Source: Bradyrhizobium japonicum USDA 6 (GTDB lineage: Bacteria; Pseudomonadota; Alphaproteobacteria; Rhizobiales; Xanthobacteraceae). From it: a stretch of 64,000 bases of DNA. Shown here piece after piece: positions 42,408 through 53,179 of the stretch. Numbering within the stretch: the stretch's first letter is position 1; the number at the start of each line of letters is the position of its first letter. Below the pieces are notes generated by a model. That model was not told where the DNA came from. It ran no database searches and saw only the letters and a list, made by a program, of their open reading frames with translations. The translations under genes were made by a program, and so were the position numbers. Location of the stretch: contig NC_017249.1 of assembly GCF_000284375.1 (NCBI RefSeq), forward strand, positions 4,194,001-4,258,000, written 5' to 3'.

Positions 42408-43154
42408 ATGACCACTCTTCAGCAGACGATCCGCCCCACGGCCCGGCCACGGGAATGGAAAGCGATCGTCGTCTTGATCCTGTTGATCCCGGTGCTGTGG
42501 TCGCCGCCGTTCCTGTTTCGCTTCTTCCTGTATCAGCCGTTCAACATCCCGTCGGGTTCGATGGCACCGACGCTGATGGTCGGCGACTACGTCTTTGCCG
42601 CCAAATACGCCTATGGCTACGGCCGTTATTCCTTCCCTTTCGCGCCGTCGTTGATCTCGGGCCGTGTCTTTGCCGCCGAGCCCGAGCACGGCGACGTCGT
42701 CGTATTTCGCACGCCAAGGGACACCTCGGTCGACTACGTCAAGCGCGTGGTCGGGCTGCCCGGCGACCGCATCCAGATGCGGCAGGGACAGCTTTTCCTC
42801 AATGACAGACCGGTGACGCGCGTCGCGCTCGCAAACGGGCTAGCCGGCACCGCCTGCGGTCTGGATGGCAGCGTCAAGGTCAAGCGCTGGCGCGAGACGC
42901 TGCCCAATGGCAATTCCTACATCACCTACGACTGCGTCGAGAACGGCTACTACGACAACACCAATGTCTACACCGTGCCGCCGGGCCATTTCTTCGTGCT
43001 GGGCGACAACCGCGACAACTCGAGCGACAGCCGCGTGATGGCGAATATCGGTTTCGTACCGATGGACAACCTCGTCGGGCGGGTGACGCGGATCTTCTGG
43101 TCGCTGGACGAAGACGGCGAGCCGCACATGGAGCGGCTGGGGAAGGTATGGTGA
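42408..43154 (+). CDS. lepB: Signal peptidase I
   Basis: 248 residues with one membrane helix (about 19-40), then the catalytic Ser in NIPSGSMAPTLMVGDY near 45, the catalytic Lys in DYVKRVVGLPGDRI near 107, and the box E motif GDNRDNSSDSR near 202. It cleaves signal peptides on the periplasmic face of the inner membrane. It is not in the usual lepB-rnc-era context and may be an extra copy; members of this group often occur as paralogues in Bradyrhizobium. It starts at the ATG with weak ribosome site in GGCAAGCGC. Confidence 0.9.
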   Translation: MTTLQQTIRPTARPREWKAIVVLILLIPVLWSPPFLFRFFLYQPFNIPSGSMAPTLMVGDYVFAAKYAYGYGRYSFPFAPSLISGRVFAAEPEHGDVVVFRTPRDTSVDYVKRVVGLPGDRIQMRQGQLFLNDRPVTRVALANGLAGTACGLDGSVKVKRWRETLPNGNSYITYDCVENGYYDNTNVYTVPPGHFFVLGDNRDNSSDSRVMANIGFVPMDNLVGRVTRIFWSLDEDGEPHMERLGKVW

Positions 43155-43161
43155 GGGCCCC

Positions 43162-43248
43162 CGTCATTCCGGGGCGCGCCCTCTTGGGCGCGAGCTACGG
43201 TGCGCAATTGCGCACCGTAGCTCACGCTTCGCGCGCCCCGGAATGACG
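43162..43248. repeat. CATTCCGG-type palindrome with GGTGCGCAATTGCGCACC core
   Basis: Outer arms CGTCATTCCGGGGCGCGC and GCGCGCCCCGGAATGACG enclose a perfect 28-base palindrome (43194-43221) centred on CAATTG. Confidence 0.88.
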
Positions 43249-43286
43249 TCTCAAAAACAAAAACCCCGGCATCGCTGCCGGGGTTT
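43247..43286 (-). terminator. groEL rho-independent terminator
   Basis: Stem AAACCCCGGCA / TGCCGGGGTTT (43261-43286) with a 4-base loop; on the minus strand it is followed by TTTTTGTTTTTGAG. It lies 25 bases past the groEL stop. Confidence 0.88.
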
Positions 43287-43310
43287 CGTAGTGCTTGAGG
43301 TGGTTGGACC

Positions 43311-44996
<1,686 letters not shown>

Positions 44997-45311
44997 TTAG
45001 GCCGCCTTCTTCTTGGAAGCGGGGACGTCGAGGACGCCCATGATGTCGCTTTCCTTCATGATCAGCAGATCGACGCCGTCGATCTTGACTTCAGTGCCGG
45101 ACCACTTGCCGAACAGCACGCGGTCGCCGACCTTCAGGTCGATCGGGATCAGCTTGCCGGCTTCGTCGCGGCCACCGGGACCAACGGCGACGACTTCGCC
45201 CTGGGAGGGCTTTTCCTTGGCAGTGTCGGGAATGATGATGCCGCCAGCGGTCTTCTCTTCTGCGTCGATGCGCTTGACCACGACGCGGTCGTGAAGCGGA
45301 CGGAATTTCAT
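44997..45311 (-). CDS. groES: Co-chaperonin GroES (10 kDa)
   Basis: 104 residues. [20 protein letters not shown], the mobile loop [15 protein letters not shown] and the segment [18 protein letters not shown] are all typical. It caps the GroEL ring. A TAGGAGGACT ribosome site precedes the ATG. It is the first gene of the operon, behind CIRCE. Confidence 0.98.
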   Translation of the reverse strand: MKFRPLHDRVVVKRIDAEEKTAGGIIIPDTAKEKPSQGEVVAVGPGGRDEAGKLIPIDLKVGDRVLFGKWSGTEVKIDGVDLLIMKESDIMGVLDVPASKKKAA

Positions 45312-45354
45312 GCAGTCCTCCTAAGTATTTGCACGAGTTGGGAATTTTTGGTCG

Positions 45355-45381
45355 TTAGCAGTCTGTGCCCGCGAGTGCTAG
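45355..45381 (-). promoter_or_regulatory. CIRCE element (HrcA operator)
   Basis: TTAGCAGTC-N9-GAGTGCTAG matches the TTAGCACTC-N9-GAGTGCTAA consensus at 8 of 9 positions in each arm. It lies 44 bases upstream of the groES ATG. Confidence 0.9.
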
Positions 45382-45713
45382 CACAGGCGAGGCTGAAATA
45401 GGACAGGAATTTTGCGGGGGCAAGGGCTTCTAGCAGAAAAATCGGCACTCTGAAGGCCCGGGTGCCAAAATCTCTTTACCATCGTTAACCGGCCTTGGAG
45501 GCCCCTTCGAAGCCCCTCGGATGACCGTATTAGCACGGAGCCGCCTCTGCTGCTAAAGCATTGAATTTCAACAACTTGTTAAACTTTTAGGCTTGAGATG
45601 AATTGTCAGTTTGCGTCACATATCTCTCATGTGAGCGCATCAGTTCCGGGTGGCTCGTAAGGCGCACACCGACCAAGCCGCCCCTTGAATGCGCTCCTGC
45701 AAAGGAGGTTGGC
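45382..45713. other. Gap between divergent groES and usg-like genes
   Basis: No gene or repeat is convincing. The stretch 45540-45640 is AT-richer (TTGTTAAACTTTTAGG) and probably carries the promoter of the Usg-like gene. An in-frame extension upstream to 45603 lacks a ribosome site. Confidence 0.5.
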
Positions 45714-46001
45714 ATGGGCTTGCGGAGTGGGGGCGTTTCCGAGGATTTCCGGAAACAGCTTTTGGGTTACGGGCTGACGACGGCGCAAATTCTCTATCGG
45801 ATGCCCGATCATCCCTCGCTTCTCCAGACCTACGTCTGGCAGAACTACGACATGTTTCCGAAATTTCCGGCGCTGAAGGATTTCCTGGCGTTCTGGCAGG
45901 AGAAGCTCGACGGTCCGCTCCATTCGGTCACCGTCGCGCATTCCAAGCTGATCAAGCCGGCCGAGCTGCGCGCCGTGGATGGCGTGTTCCGGCTGCATTG
46001 A
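45714..46001 (+). CDS. Usg-like family protein
   Basis: 95 residues. The sequence DFRKQLLGYGLTTAQILYRM, MPDHPSLLQTYVWQNYDMFP and LKDFLAFWQEKLDGPLHSV matches the small Usg (trp-operon-associated) family found in alphaproteobacteria; the function is unknown. AAAGGAGG six bases before the ATG decides the start. It is not near trp genes here. Confidence 0.75.
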   Translation: MGLRSGGVSEDFRKQLLGYGLTTAQILYRMPDHPSLLQTYVWQNYDMFPKFPALKDFLAFWQEKLDGPLHSVTVAHSKLIKPAELRAVDGVFRLH

Positions 46002-46014
46002 ACGGCACGCTGGC

Positions 46015-46116
46015 ATCGTAGGGCGGGCAAAGGCGCGCTTGCGCGCCGTGCCCACCGTCTCTCCGCGATTGCGTCTGGCAATGGTGGGCACGCTTTCGCT
46101 TTGCCCACCCTACGAT
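46015..46116. repeat. CGTAGGGCGGG-type intergenic palindrome
   Basis: Arms ATCGTAGGGCGGGCAAA and TTTGCCCACCCTACGAT, with an inner GCGCGCTTGCGCGC hairpin. It is related to the repeat at 5695. Confidence 0.85.
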
Positions 46117-46163
46117 ATCTCGTTCTGTGCTAGCTTCCTCCCATAACAACAGGGAGGCGGCCC

Positions 46164-46703
46164 ATGGCCAAGAAAGCAAAATCGCGCAGCGCGACCCAGG
46201 CCGCGGTGAAGAAGCGGAGCGGAGCCAAGGCCGCGGCACGATCCTCGGCGCGCAAGGCGGTGAAGGCGAAGGCGCGCACGACACCGGCAAAGGCCGCTCC
46301 GAAAAAATCCGCGCGTCCCAAGCAGCGCATCGCCATCAGCCATCACCGCGAGGAAGACTTCAAGGCCGACGGCCTGCGCGCCTACGCCAAGTACCGCGAC
46401 CTCGGCATTGCCGAAGCCAGCCACGGTCTCGCGCAAGCCCACGTGATCCGCCTGCAAGGCCCCTGCGATCCGAACGAAGTGTCGAAGCTGCACTTCCACG
46501 ACGTCGAATTCCAGATGGTCTACGTGCTCAAGGGCTGGGTGAAGACCTACATGGACGGGCAGGGCGAGACCCTGATGAAGGAAGGCAGCGCCTGGACCCA
46601 GCCGCCGAAGATCAAGCACATGATCCTGGACTACTCGGATGACGTGGAGCTGCTGGAGGTGATCCTGCCGGCGGAGTTCAAGACGGTGGAGTTGAAGGCC
46701 TGA
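46164..46703 (+). CDS. Cupin-domain protein with a lysine/alanine-rich N-terminal tail
   Basis: 179 residues. Residues 1-55 are almost only Lys, Ala, Arg and Ser (for example KKRSGAKAAARSSARKAVKA), like histone H1-type or nucleoid-binding tails. The C-terminal ~110 residues form a single cupin: SKLHFHDVEFQMVYVLKGWV gives two His and a Glu/Asp for metal, followed by GSAWTQPPKIKHMI. The fusion suggests a DNA- or RNA-associated cupin or a highly basic tether. GGGAGG precedes the ATG. Confidence 0.75.
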   Translation: MAKKAKSRSATQAAVKKRSGAKAAARSSARKAVKAKARTTPAKAAPKKSARPKQRIAISHHREEDFKADGLRAYAKYRDLGIAEASHGLAQAHVIRLQGPCDPNEVSKLHFHDVEFQMVYVLKGWVKTYMDGQGETLMKEGSAWTQPPKIKHMILDYSDDVELLEVILPAEFKTVELKA

Positions 46704-46704
46704 T

Positions 46705-46850
46705 GTCATTCCGGGGGCGCGCGCAGCGCGAACTACGGTGCGCAATTGCGCACCTGAGAATCCATTTCTCCGCATGTGCTGACGCCCGATGGATTCTTAG
46801 GTGCGCAATTGCGCACCGTAGCTCGCCGCTTCGCAGCGCCCCGGAATGAT
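46705..46850. repeat. CATTCCGG-type compound palindrome
   Basis: Outer arms TGTCATTCCGGGGGCGC and GCGCCCCGGAATGAT. Two inner GGTGCGCAATTGCGCACC-type palindromes (46737 and 46800) flank a GAGAATCCAT/ATGGATTCTT pair. It is the longest copy of its family in the window. Confidence 0.88.
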
Positions 46851-46862
46851 GGTGGAGAGAGC

Positions 46863-48113
46863 CTAACTCAACACCCCCACCACCGCGCCCATCAAACACG
46901 TCGTCAGCGTCCCCGACACGATCGACTTCAATCCCAGCGCGTTGATCTCCTCGCGCCGCTCCGGCGCCATCACTCCTAAGCCGCCGATCATGATGCCGAG
47001 ACTGGCGAAATTGGCGAAGCCGCACATCGCGTAGAGCATGATCAGGCGCGAGCGCGGATCGAGCGTATCGGGCGGCAGCTTCGAGAAGTCGACATAGGCG
47101 ATCAGCTCGTTGAGCACGGTCTTGGTGCCCATCAGGCTGCCGGCGGTCACCGCCTGGTCCCAGGGCAATCCCATCAGCCAGCACACCGGCGCCATCACGA
47201 GGCCGAGCAGCCGTTGCAGCGAGATCGCGGCGCCGCCGATATTGGGCAGCAGGCCGAGGACGGCATTGACGAGATAGACCAGCGCTACCAGCACCAGCAG
47301 CATGGCGACGATGTTGATCAGCAGTTCGATCCCCGCGCTCGTCCCCTTCACGATCGCATCCATCGGGCCGGAGACGTCCATCTCAGGATCCTCCAGCGCG
47401 CCGCCGGTGCGCTTGTCTGAAGTCTCCGGCACCATGATCAGGCTGACGAGGATCGCGGCCGGCGCACCCAGCACGGAGGCGATGACGAAATGGGCGGCGG
47501 CATCGGGAATGAGCGGCGCCAGCAGCGTCGCGTAGAGCACCAGCACCGTGCCGGCGATGCCGGCCATGCCGCCGGTCATCACCAGGAACAATTCGCTACG
47601 CGTCATCTGCGCCAGATACGGCCGCACGAACAGCGGTGCCTCGACCATGCCGAGGAAGATGTTGGCCGCGGTCGAGAGCCCGACCGCGCCGCCGACGCCC
47701 AGCGTCCGCTCCAGCAGCCAGGCCATGCCGCGCACGACCGGTGGCAGCACGCGCCAATAGAACAAGAGCGTCGTCAGCACGCTCATGACCAGCACGATCG
47801 GCAGCGCCTGGAACGCCAGGATGAAATCGGCGCCCGGCACTTTTACGTCGAAGGGCAGGGTGCCCCCGCCGATATAGCCGAACACGAAGGAGGAGCCGGC
47901 GCGCGAGGCCGCCGAGATCGCGCCGACCGCGTCGTTGATGGCGCCGAAGGCGCGCGCGACGACGGGCACCTTTAGGAGCACGAACGCGGTGACGAAGGTT
48001 ACGACAAGCCCGATCGCTGCTTGGCGAGCCGAAGCCGCGCGGCGATTCTCGCTCAGCACCCAGGCGATCAATAGCAATGCGAAAACGCCGAGTGCCGATT
48101 GCAGCCGAAGCAT
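46863..48113 (-). CDS. Concentrative nucleoside transporter (CNT/NupC family)
   Basis: 416 residues with about 10-12 membrane segments. FVFGYIGGGTLPFDV, the gate motif GMVEAPLFVRPYLAQMTRSE and TAANIFLGM, and GLPWDQAVTAGSLMGTKTVLNE are typical of the Na+ or H+-coupled CNT family. It imports nucleosides through the inner membrane. It is alone on its strand; a downstream compound repeat separates it from the cupin gene. Confidence 0.92.
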   Translation of the reverse strand: MLRLQSALGVFALLLIAWVLSENRRAASARQAAIGLVVTFVTAFVLLKVPVVARAFGAINDAVGAISAASRAGSSFVFGYIGGGTLPFDVKVPGADFILAFQALPIVLVMSVLTTLLFYWRVLPPVVRGMAWLLERTLGVGGAVGLSTAANIFLGMVEAPLFVRPYLAQMTRSELFLVMTGGMAGIAGTVLVLYATLLAPLIPDAAAHFVIASVLGAPAAILVSLIMVPETSDKRTGGALEDPEMDVSGPMDAIVKGTSAGIELLINIVAMLLVLVALVYLVNAVLGLLPNIGGAAISLQRLLGLVMAPVCWLMGLPWDQAVTAGSLMGTKTVLNELIAYVDFSKLPPDTLDPRSRLIMLYAMCGFANFASLGIMIGGLGVMAPERREEINALGLKSIVSGTLTTCLMGAVVGVLS

Positions 48114-48257
48114 GATGTCCCCAAACCTTCAATGATTATGGCCGCGCGTGCGTTGCAAACGCAATGCCGGAAGGCCGCTGGAGCCGCCCGCTGTTGACAA
48201 GCAGGCCTGCGTCAGCCACGCGGGGCAGGTCGAAATCAGGGGGCGGACGGTCCAAGC

Positions 48258-49511
48258 GTGACCCAAGAGGCGATGACAGAGCAGCCGATATCCTCGAATC
48301 CGCCGGTCACCGCCCGCGCACTTCTCTCCCACCGCGCCTTCCTGTTCTTCCTGCTCTCGCGCAGCCTGTCGCGCTTTTCCAGCCAGATCGCGGCGGTCGC
48401 GATCGGCTGGCAGATCTACGATATCACCGGCTCGGCCTTCGATCTCGGCATGGTCGGCCTCGTGCAATTCCTGCCCACCGCGCTTCTGGTGTTCGTCGCC
48501 GGCCACGCCGCCGACCGTTTCGAGCGCAAGCGCGTGGTCCAGCTCTGCCAGCTCGTGGAAGCGGCGACCGCACTCTATCTCGGCATCATCACCTATCTCG
48601 GCGCGGTCAGCGAGGTGCAGATCTTCATCGCGACCTTCGTGCTCGGCATTGCCGGCGCCTTCGAGAGCCCGACCACCGCGGCTCTCTTGCCGCTGATCGC
48701 GCCGCAGGGATCGCTCCAGCGCGCAACCGCAGTCGCGAGCGGCGCGGGGCAGGTCGCGACCATCACCGGGCCGGCGCTCGGCGGCTTTGCCTACGCAGTC
48801 GCGCCGCACCTCGCCTATGCCGTGATGCTGCTGTTCTGGATTCTCGGGATGATTTTGACCGGCTTCATCCGGCCGCGCCCGCAGGCGGTCTCCAAGGAGG
48901 GGACGGACGCCGACAACATCTTCGCCGGCGTTCGCTTCATCCGCAGCAACCCCGCGATCCTCGGCACCATCTCGCTCGATCTGTTCGCGGTGCTGTTCGG
49001 CGGCGTGACCGCGCTGTTGCCGATCTATGCCCGCGACATCCTCCAGACCGGTCCGATGGGGCTCGGGATCTTGCGCGCCGCGCCCGCGGTCGGTGCGCTG
49101 CTGATGACCATGGTGCTGGCGCGTCACGCTATCTCGCGGCATGTGGGCCTGCGCATGTTTCAGGCCGTGATCGTGTTCGGCGTCGCCACGGTCGTGTTCG
49201 CGCTGTCGTCCTGGATGTGGCTGTCGGTGTTGTCGCTTGCCATTCTCGGCGCGGCCGACACGATCAGCGTCGTGATCCGCTTCTCGCTGGTGCAGCTCTC
49301 AACCCCCGACGAGATGCGCGGCCGCGTCGGCGCGGTGAACTTCCTCTTCATCAACGCCTCCAACCAGCTCGGCCAGTTCGAGAGCGGCGTCGCAGCCGCG
49401 CTGCTCGGCGCCATGCCTGCGGCCGTGCTCGGCGGCGTCTGCACGGTCGGGGTGGCGCTGCTGTGGATGAAGCTGTTTCCGAGCCTGCGGCAAGTGGAGA
49501 GTTTGGAGTAG
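48258..49511 (+). CDS. MFS exporter, EntS-like
   Basis: 417 residues with 12 helices. LLSRSLSRFSSQIAAVAIGW and LVFVAGHAADRFERKRVVQL (loop 2-3 motif) and TPDEMRGRVGAVNFLFINAS match the EntS/DUF894 branch of MFS exporters. The starting codon is GTG at 48258, with an ATG at 48273 as alternative. Substrate unknown; siderophore export is a family precedent only. Confidence 0.87.
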   Translation: MTQEAMTEQPISSNPPVTARALLSHRAFLFFLLSRSLSRFSSQIAAVAIGWQIYDITGSAFDLGMVGLVQFLPTALLVFVAGHAADRFERKRVVQLCQLVEAATALYLGIITYLGAVSEVQIFIATFVLGIAGAFESPTTAALLPLIAPQGSLQRATAVASGAGQVATITGPALGGFAYAVAPHLAYAVMLLFWILGMILTGFIRPRPQAVSKEGTDADNIFAGVRFIRSNPAILGTISLDLFAVLFGGVTALLPIYARDILQTGPMGLGILRAAPAVGALLMTMVLARHAISRHVGLRMFQAVIVFGVATVVFALSSWMWLSVLSLAILGAADTISVVIRFSLVQLSTPDEMRGRVGAVNFLFINASNQLGQFESGVAAALLGAMPAAVLGGVCTVGVALLWMKLFPSLRQVESLE

Positions 49512-49530
49512 GGCTCCGCTCTCTCATCCG

Positions 49531-49608
49531 TCGTTGCGAGCGCAGCGAAGCAATCCAGAATCTTGCCGCAGAGACAGTCTGGATTGCTTCGCTGCGCTCG
49601 CAATGACG
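49531..49608. repeat. GCGAAGCAATCC-type intergenic palindrome
   Basis: Arms CGTTGCGAGCGCAGCGAAGC and GCTTCGCTGCGCTCGCAATG with inner AATCCAGA/TCTGGATT. A longer, partly diverged copy lies at 60931-61050. Confidence 0.9.
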
Positions 49609-49703
49609 ATTGTGGAAGCAGCAGAGGGATTTGGCCGGCCTCACCCCGTTAGCGGGGCGAGACCGGTGTCTACTGTGCATGGGGTTGTTTTCGCGTTTTT
49701 AGT

Positions 49704-50462
49704 TCAGCCCCGCCCCACGAACGGCATCTTGGTCGCCATGACCGTCATGGTCAGCACGTTGGCATCGAGCGGCAGGCCGGCCATGTAGGCGACGGCGTCG
49801 CCGACCGCCTTGGCGTCCATGCGCGGCTCATGCTTGGTCGTGCCATCGGGCTGCAGCACGCCGGGGCCGTTGACCATGCGGTCGGTCATGGGCGTCGCGG
49901 CGTTGCCGATGTCGACCTGGCCGACCGCGATGTCGTACATGCGGCCGTCGAGGTTGGAGGCCTTGGTGAGACCCGTGATGGCGTGCTTGGTCGAGGTGTA
50001 GGCCGCCGAGAACGGCCGCGGCGCGTGCGCCGAGATCGAGCCGTTGTTGATGATGCGGCCGCCGCGCGGGTTCTGGTCCTTCATGATGCGGAAGGCGTGC
50101 TGGGTGCACAGGAACGGGCCGGTGAGGTTGGTGTTCACCACCGCCTGCCACTGCTCGAGGCTGAGATCCTCGAAGTTCACCGCCGGCGCGCCCATGCCGG
50201 CATTGTTGAACAGCACGTCGAGCCGGCCGTAGGTCGCCTTCACCTTGTCGAACAGCGCGGCAATGGAGTCCGGCTTGGTCATGTCGGCGGTGACGCACAG
50301 GCTCTTGCCCGCGGGGCCGAGCTTCGCGGTCTCCTCGAGCATGTCGAGCCGGCGCCCGACCAGCACCACGGTGAAGCCGATGTTCATCAACGCCAGCGAC
50401 GCCGCGCGCCCGACACCGGTGCCCGCGCCCGTCACCACTGCGATCTTGTTTGCTTCACTCAT
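49704..50462 (-). CDS. Short-chain dehydrogenase/reductase
   Basis: 252 residues of the classical SDR type: [18 protein letters not shown] near 9-26, FNNAGMGAP near 85, [15 protein letters not shown] with catalytic Ser, and [10 protein letters not shown] with Tyr/Lys. It lies 33 bases after the Anbu gene on the same strand, so it may be the last gene of the Anbu transcript; that link is not typical of other genomes. Confidence 0.88.
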   Translation of the reverse strand: MSEANKIAVVTGAGTGVGRAASLALMNIGFTVVLVGRRLDMLEETAKLGPAGKSLCVTADMTKPDSIAALFDKVKATYGRLDVLFNNAGMGAPAVNFEDLSLEQWQAVVNTNLTGPFLCTQHAFRIMKDQNPRGGRIINNGSISAHAPRPFSAAYTSTKHAITGLTKASNLDGRMYDIAVGQVDIGNAATPMTDRMVNGPGVLQPDGTTKHEPRMDAKAVGDAVAYMAGLPLDANVLTMTVMATKMPFVGRG

Positions 50463-50495
50463 CGTTTCCTGCCTTTTCTCTCTTCAAGTTGGCTG

Positions 50496-51254
50496 TCAGG
50501 TTTTTGGTTCTTTTTCGTTCTTGTAGGGCGGCCGCGGAATGTTCTGATGCGCCGCGCGCAAGGCTGCCGACCAGCGCGAGCGCAGGTCGTGGAAATAGGG
50601 CTCGCCCGCCTCGATGCGGTGGTTGAGATCGGCATCACAGGCGTCGCTGCGCACCACCAGCACGTCGATCGGCAGGCCGACGCCGAGATTGGAGCGCATG
50701 GTCGAGTCCATCGAGATCAGGCCGGTCTTCAGCGCCTCGTAGAGCTCGACATCGTAATGCATGGCGCGGTCAAGCACCGGCTTGCCGTATTTGTGCTCGC
50801 CGATCTGCAGGTAGGGCGTATCCGTGGTGCACTCGATGAAATTGCCGGCGGTGTAGACCATGAACAGGCGCATGCGCGCGCCCTTGATCTGGCCGCCGAA
50901 CAGGAAGGAGACGTCGAAGGAGACGTCTTCGGATCTCAGCGCGGGTCCTTCGGTCGCGTGCACCGCCCGGATCGCCCGGCCGATGCGCTGGGCGGCCTGG
51001 AACATGGTCGGCGCGTTCATCAGCGTCTCGACCTCGCCCGTGGTGGGGTCCTCCAGGCCTTCGGTCAGCGTCGACAGCACCGACTGGCTGATGGCGAGGT
51101 TGCCGGCGCTGGCGATCGCCATGATGCGGTCGCCGGGTTTCGAGAAGATGTGGAGCTTGCGGAAAGTCGAGACATTGTCGAGCCCGGCATTGGTGCGGGT
51201 GTCGGCGATCATCACCAGACCGTCCCGAACCAGGATTCCGCAACAATAGGTCAT
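50496..51254 (-). CDS. Anbu-type proteasome-like peptidase
   Basis: 252 residues beginning MTYCCGILVRDGLVMIADTR. After removal of Met the N-terminal Thr would be the nucleophile; Asp18 (ADTRT) and Lys33 (TFRKLH) complete the proteasome-type triad. FSKPGDRIMAIASAGNLAIS and SVDSTMRSNLG-like SMDSTMRSNLGVGLPIDVL match Anbu, the ancestral beta-subunit-like family. Length agrees. The ATG at 51254, and not the upstream frame extension, puts Thr at position 2 as required. Transglutaminase, alpha-E and ATP-grasp genes upstream form the rest of the classic Anbu operon. Confidence 0.92.
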   Translation of the reverse strand: MTYCCGILVRDGLVMIADTRTNAGLDNVSTFRKLHIFSKPGDRIMAIASAGNLAISQSVLSTLTEGLEDPTTGEVETLMNAPTMFQAAQRIGRAIRAVHATEGPALRSEDVSFDVSFLFGGQIKGARMRLFMVYTAGNFIECTTDTPYLQIGEHKYGKPVLDRAMHYDVELYEALKTGLISMDSTMRSNLGVGLPIDVLVVRSDACDADLNHRIEAGEPYFHDLRSRWSAALRAAHQNIPRPPYKNEKEPKT

Positions 51255-51368
51255 TTCCAGTCCCCGAACGCGTTTGCGCGGAATTACTAACCAATTTCGG
51301 GGAGGCATGAAACCCCCGATTCCCCGGGGGAGGTCGTCATTCGCCGGCGAAACGGCTACCCCTGCCGC

Positions 51369-51776
51369 TCAGTCAGCGGCATCGACGAGAAACGCCGCGT
51401 CGACCGGGACGCCGAGCGCCGTGACCAGCCGGTTGGTCTCCGCGGCCATGCCGACGATGGCGAGCATCTCGCCATATTCGGCCTCGGTCATGCCCTTGGC
51501 CCGTGCGCCCGCGGTGTGCGAATGGATGCAGTAGCTGCAACCGTGCGCGATCGAAACCGCGACATAGAGCATTTCCTTGATCTTGGGATCGAGCGCGCCG
51601 GGGGCCATCACCTCCTTGATGCTCTCCCAGGTCCGCCGCAGCGTCTTCGGATCATGCGCCAGCGCGCGCCAGAAATTGTTGACGAAGTCCGACTTCCGCA
51701 CCTTGCGGATATCGTCGAAGACGGCGCGCGCCTCGGCGGAGAGCTCATCGTCCGAAAGCAGCTTTACGGTCGCCAT
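51369..51776 (-). CDS. Carboxymuconolactone decarboxylase/AhpD-like protein
   Basis: 135 residues with the AhpD redox motif CSYCIHSHT near 80-88 (CxxC...H) and a helical CMD domain. It may reduce peroxides or serve as a disulfide reductase; CMD proper lacks this Cys pair. It lies between Anbu and the other Anbu-operon genes, which is not the usual layout. The ATG at 51776 is clear. Confidence 0.85.
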   Translation of the reverse strand: MATVKLLSDDELSAEARAVFDDIRKVRKSDFVNNFWRALAHDPKTLRRTWESIKEVMAPGALDPKIKEMLYVAVSIAHGCSYCIHSHTAGARAKGMTEAEYGEMLAIVGMAAETNRLVTALGVPVDAAFLVDAAD

Positions 51777-51830
51777 GGGATACCTCGCGGGGTCGGGTCT
51801 GATCCCGCGAGTGTAGCACGGCTGATGCGG

Positions 51831-53030
51831 TCAGATGGCATCTTCAGCCGAGCGGCGCAAGGCCAGCTTGCCGACGTCGACATATTGCCGCTGCTGCGCG
51901 TGAGCGTGCTGCGCCCCGACGTGCAGGTCGCGCAGGCGCCGCTGCAGCGGCGAGCTGTCGTAGACCGCGCTGCTTCCGGCCAGCGCAAAACAGGCATCCG
52001 CGATGCCGACGCAGGTCGTGGCGAGCCAGACCGCGGATCGCGCCCCCTCGATCATGAGGTCTTCGTCTCTCAGCGTGCCGGCCAATGCGCGGCGCCAGTG
52101 GCTGGCAATCTGCACCTCGTGAAAGGCCTGCGCAGCCCGGAGGTTGGCGGAAATCCGGCCGAGCTCGTACTGGAAGGTCTCGGACTCCCGCATCGGGACG
52201 GCCGCATACAATTGCTGCCTCCCGGTATGGGCCAGCGCAAGCAAGTCCTCGACAGTGCCCTCGGCGAGACCCACCGAAAATGTGCCGTGAACCAACGGCA
52301 GCCATTCCCGCAATGCCTGATAGAGCGGACCCGACATGCGAGGGGGAGCTTCGACATCGAAGACATGGGTCTCGGGAACCAGCGTCTCCCGCAGCGTGAT
52401 GTGATGGCTGCCGGTGCCCTTCAGCCCTGCCGCGTGCCAGGTGTCCTCGATGTCCCAGTCACGTGCCGGCAGCACAACGACGCGAACCTGCGGCTTGCCC
52501 TGCGGGCCGGGGACCGGCTTGCCATTTTCGGTGACGATGCAGAACCCGCCGATCCAGTCGGCGTGGGTGCAACTGCTGGCGAATGGCCAGCGGCCCTTGA
52601 CGCGATAGCCGTCGGCCACGCGCTCTGCCGTGCCACCCGGCTGGGATGAGCCGCAGATCGCCACGTCCGGTCCGTCCTGATAAATTCGCCGGTACAGTTC
52701 AGGGTGTGCCGCGGCGGCGAAAAGGCTGCCGACTCCGCCGACAATCGAGATCCAGCCGATCGAGCCGTCGAGTTGGGTCAGTGCCTTGATGACCTCCAGT
52801 CCGGCCGGAAAATCCAGCTCAAGTCCGCCATGGCTCCGCGGAACGAACATCCGAAAGAGTCCGATCGATCTCAACCGCTCCACCAGGTCGGGCGGGATGC
52901 GGCGCGCAGCTTCCATCTCGGCGGCGCGTGCCTTGATCTCGGGAGCCAACTCCCGGATCCCCACAAGCATGTCCTGGTGGGGATCGCGCAGGGGCACGGA
53001 ATGCTTCTTGTTCTTTTCGTGAAGCCGCAT
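51831..53030 (-). CDS. Acyl-CoA-dehydrogenase-fold flavoprotein (HsaA/group D monooxygenase-like)
   Basis: 399 residues. The N-terminal helical domain has IPPDLVERLRSIGLFRMFVP, followed by VKGRWPFASSCTHADWIGGF, a segment typical of the flavin-dependent monooxygenase/HpaB-like branch of the acyl-CoA dehydrogenase fold. The Glu catalytic base of true acyl-CoA dehydrogenases is not evident. It would need a flavin reductase partner, which is not seen nearby. The ATG at 53030 is preferred over an upstream TTG. It is inserted within the Anbu locus. Confidence 0.82.
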   Translation of the reverse strand: MRLHEKNKKHSVPLRDPHQDMLVGIRELAPEIKARAAEMEAARRIPPDLVERLRSIGLFRMFVPRSHGGLELDFPAGLEVIKALTQLDGSIGWISIVGGVGSLFAAAAHPELYRRIYQDGPDVAICGSSQPGGTAERVADGYRVKGRWPFASSCTHADWIGGFCIVTENGKPVPGPQGKPQVRVVVLPARDWDIEDTWHAAGLKGTGSHHITLRETLVPETHVFDVEAPPRMSGPLYQALREWLPLVHGTFSVGLAEGTVEDLLALAHTGRQQLYAAVPMRESETFQYELGRISANLRAAQAFHEVQIASHWRRALAGTLRDEDLMIEGARSAVWLATTCVGIADACFALAGSSAVYDSSPLQRRLRDLHVGAQHAHAQQRQYVDVGKLALRRSAEDAI

Positions 53031-53179
53031 CTGTCTCAACCTCTGTTGCGGAAACGGATCACAACGGAGGTTGAAGAGATGGCGCTACGGGACGGTTTCA
53101 GCGCGGCGGTCGTCGATTACAGCTGTAACGCTGCGACGCGATTGCACCGCGGATGTCTCGTGACGAGATACCGCCGCGC

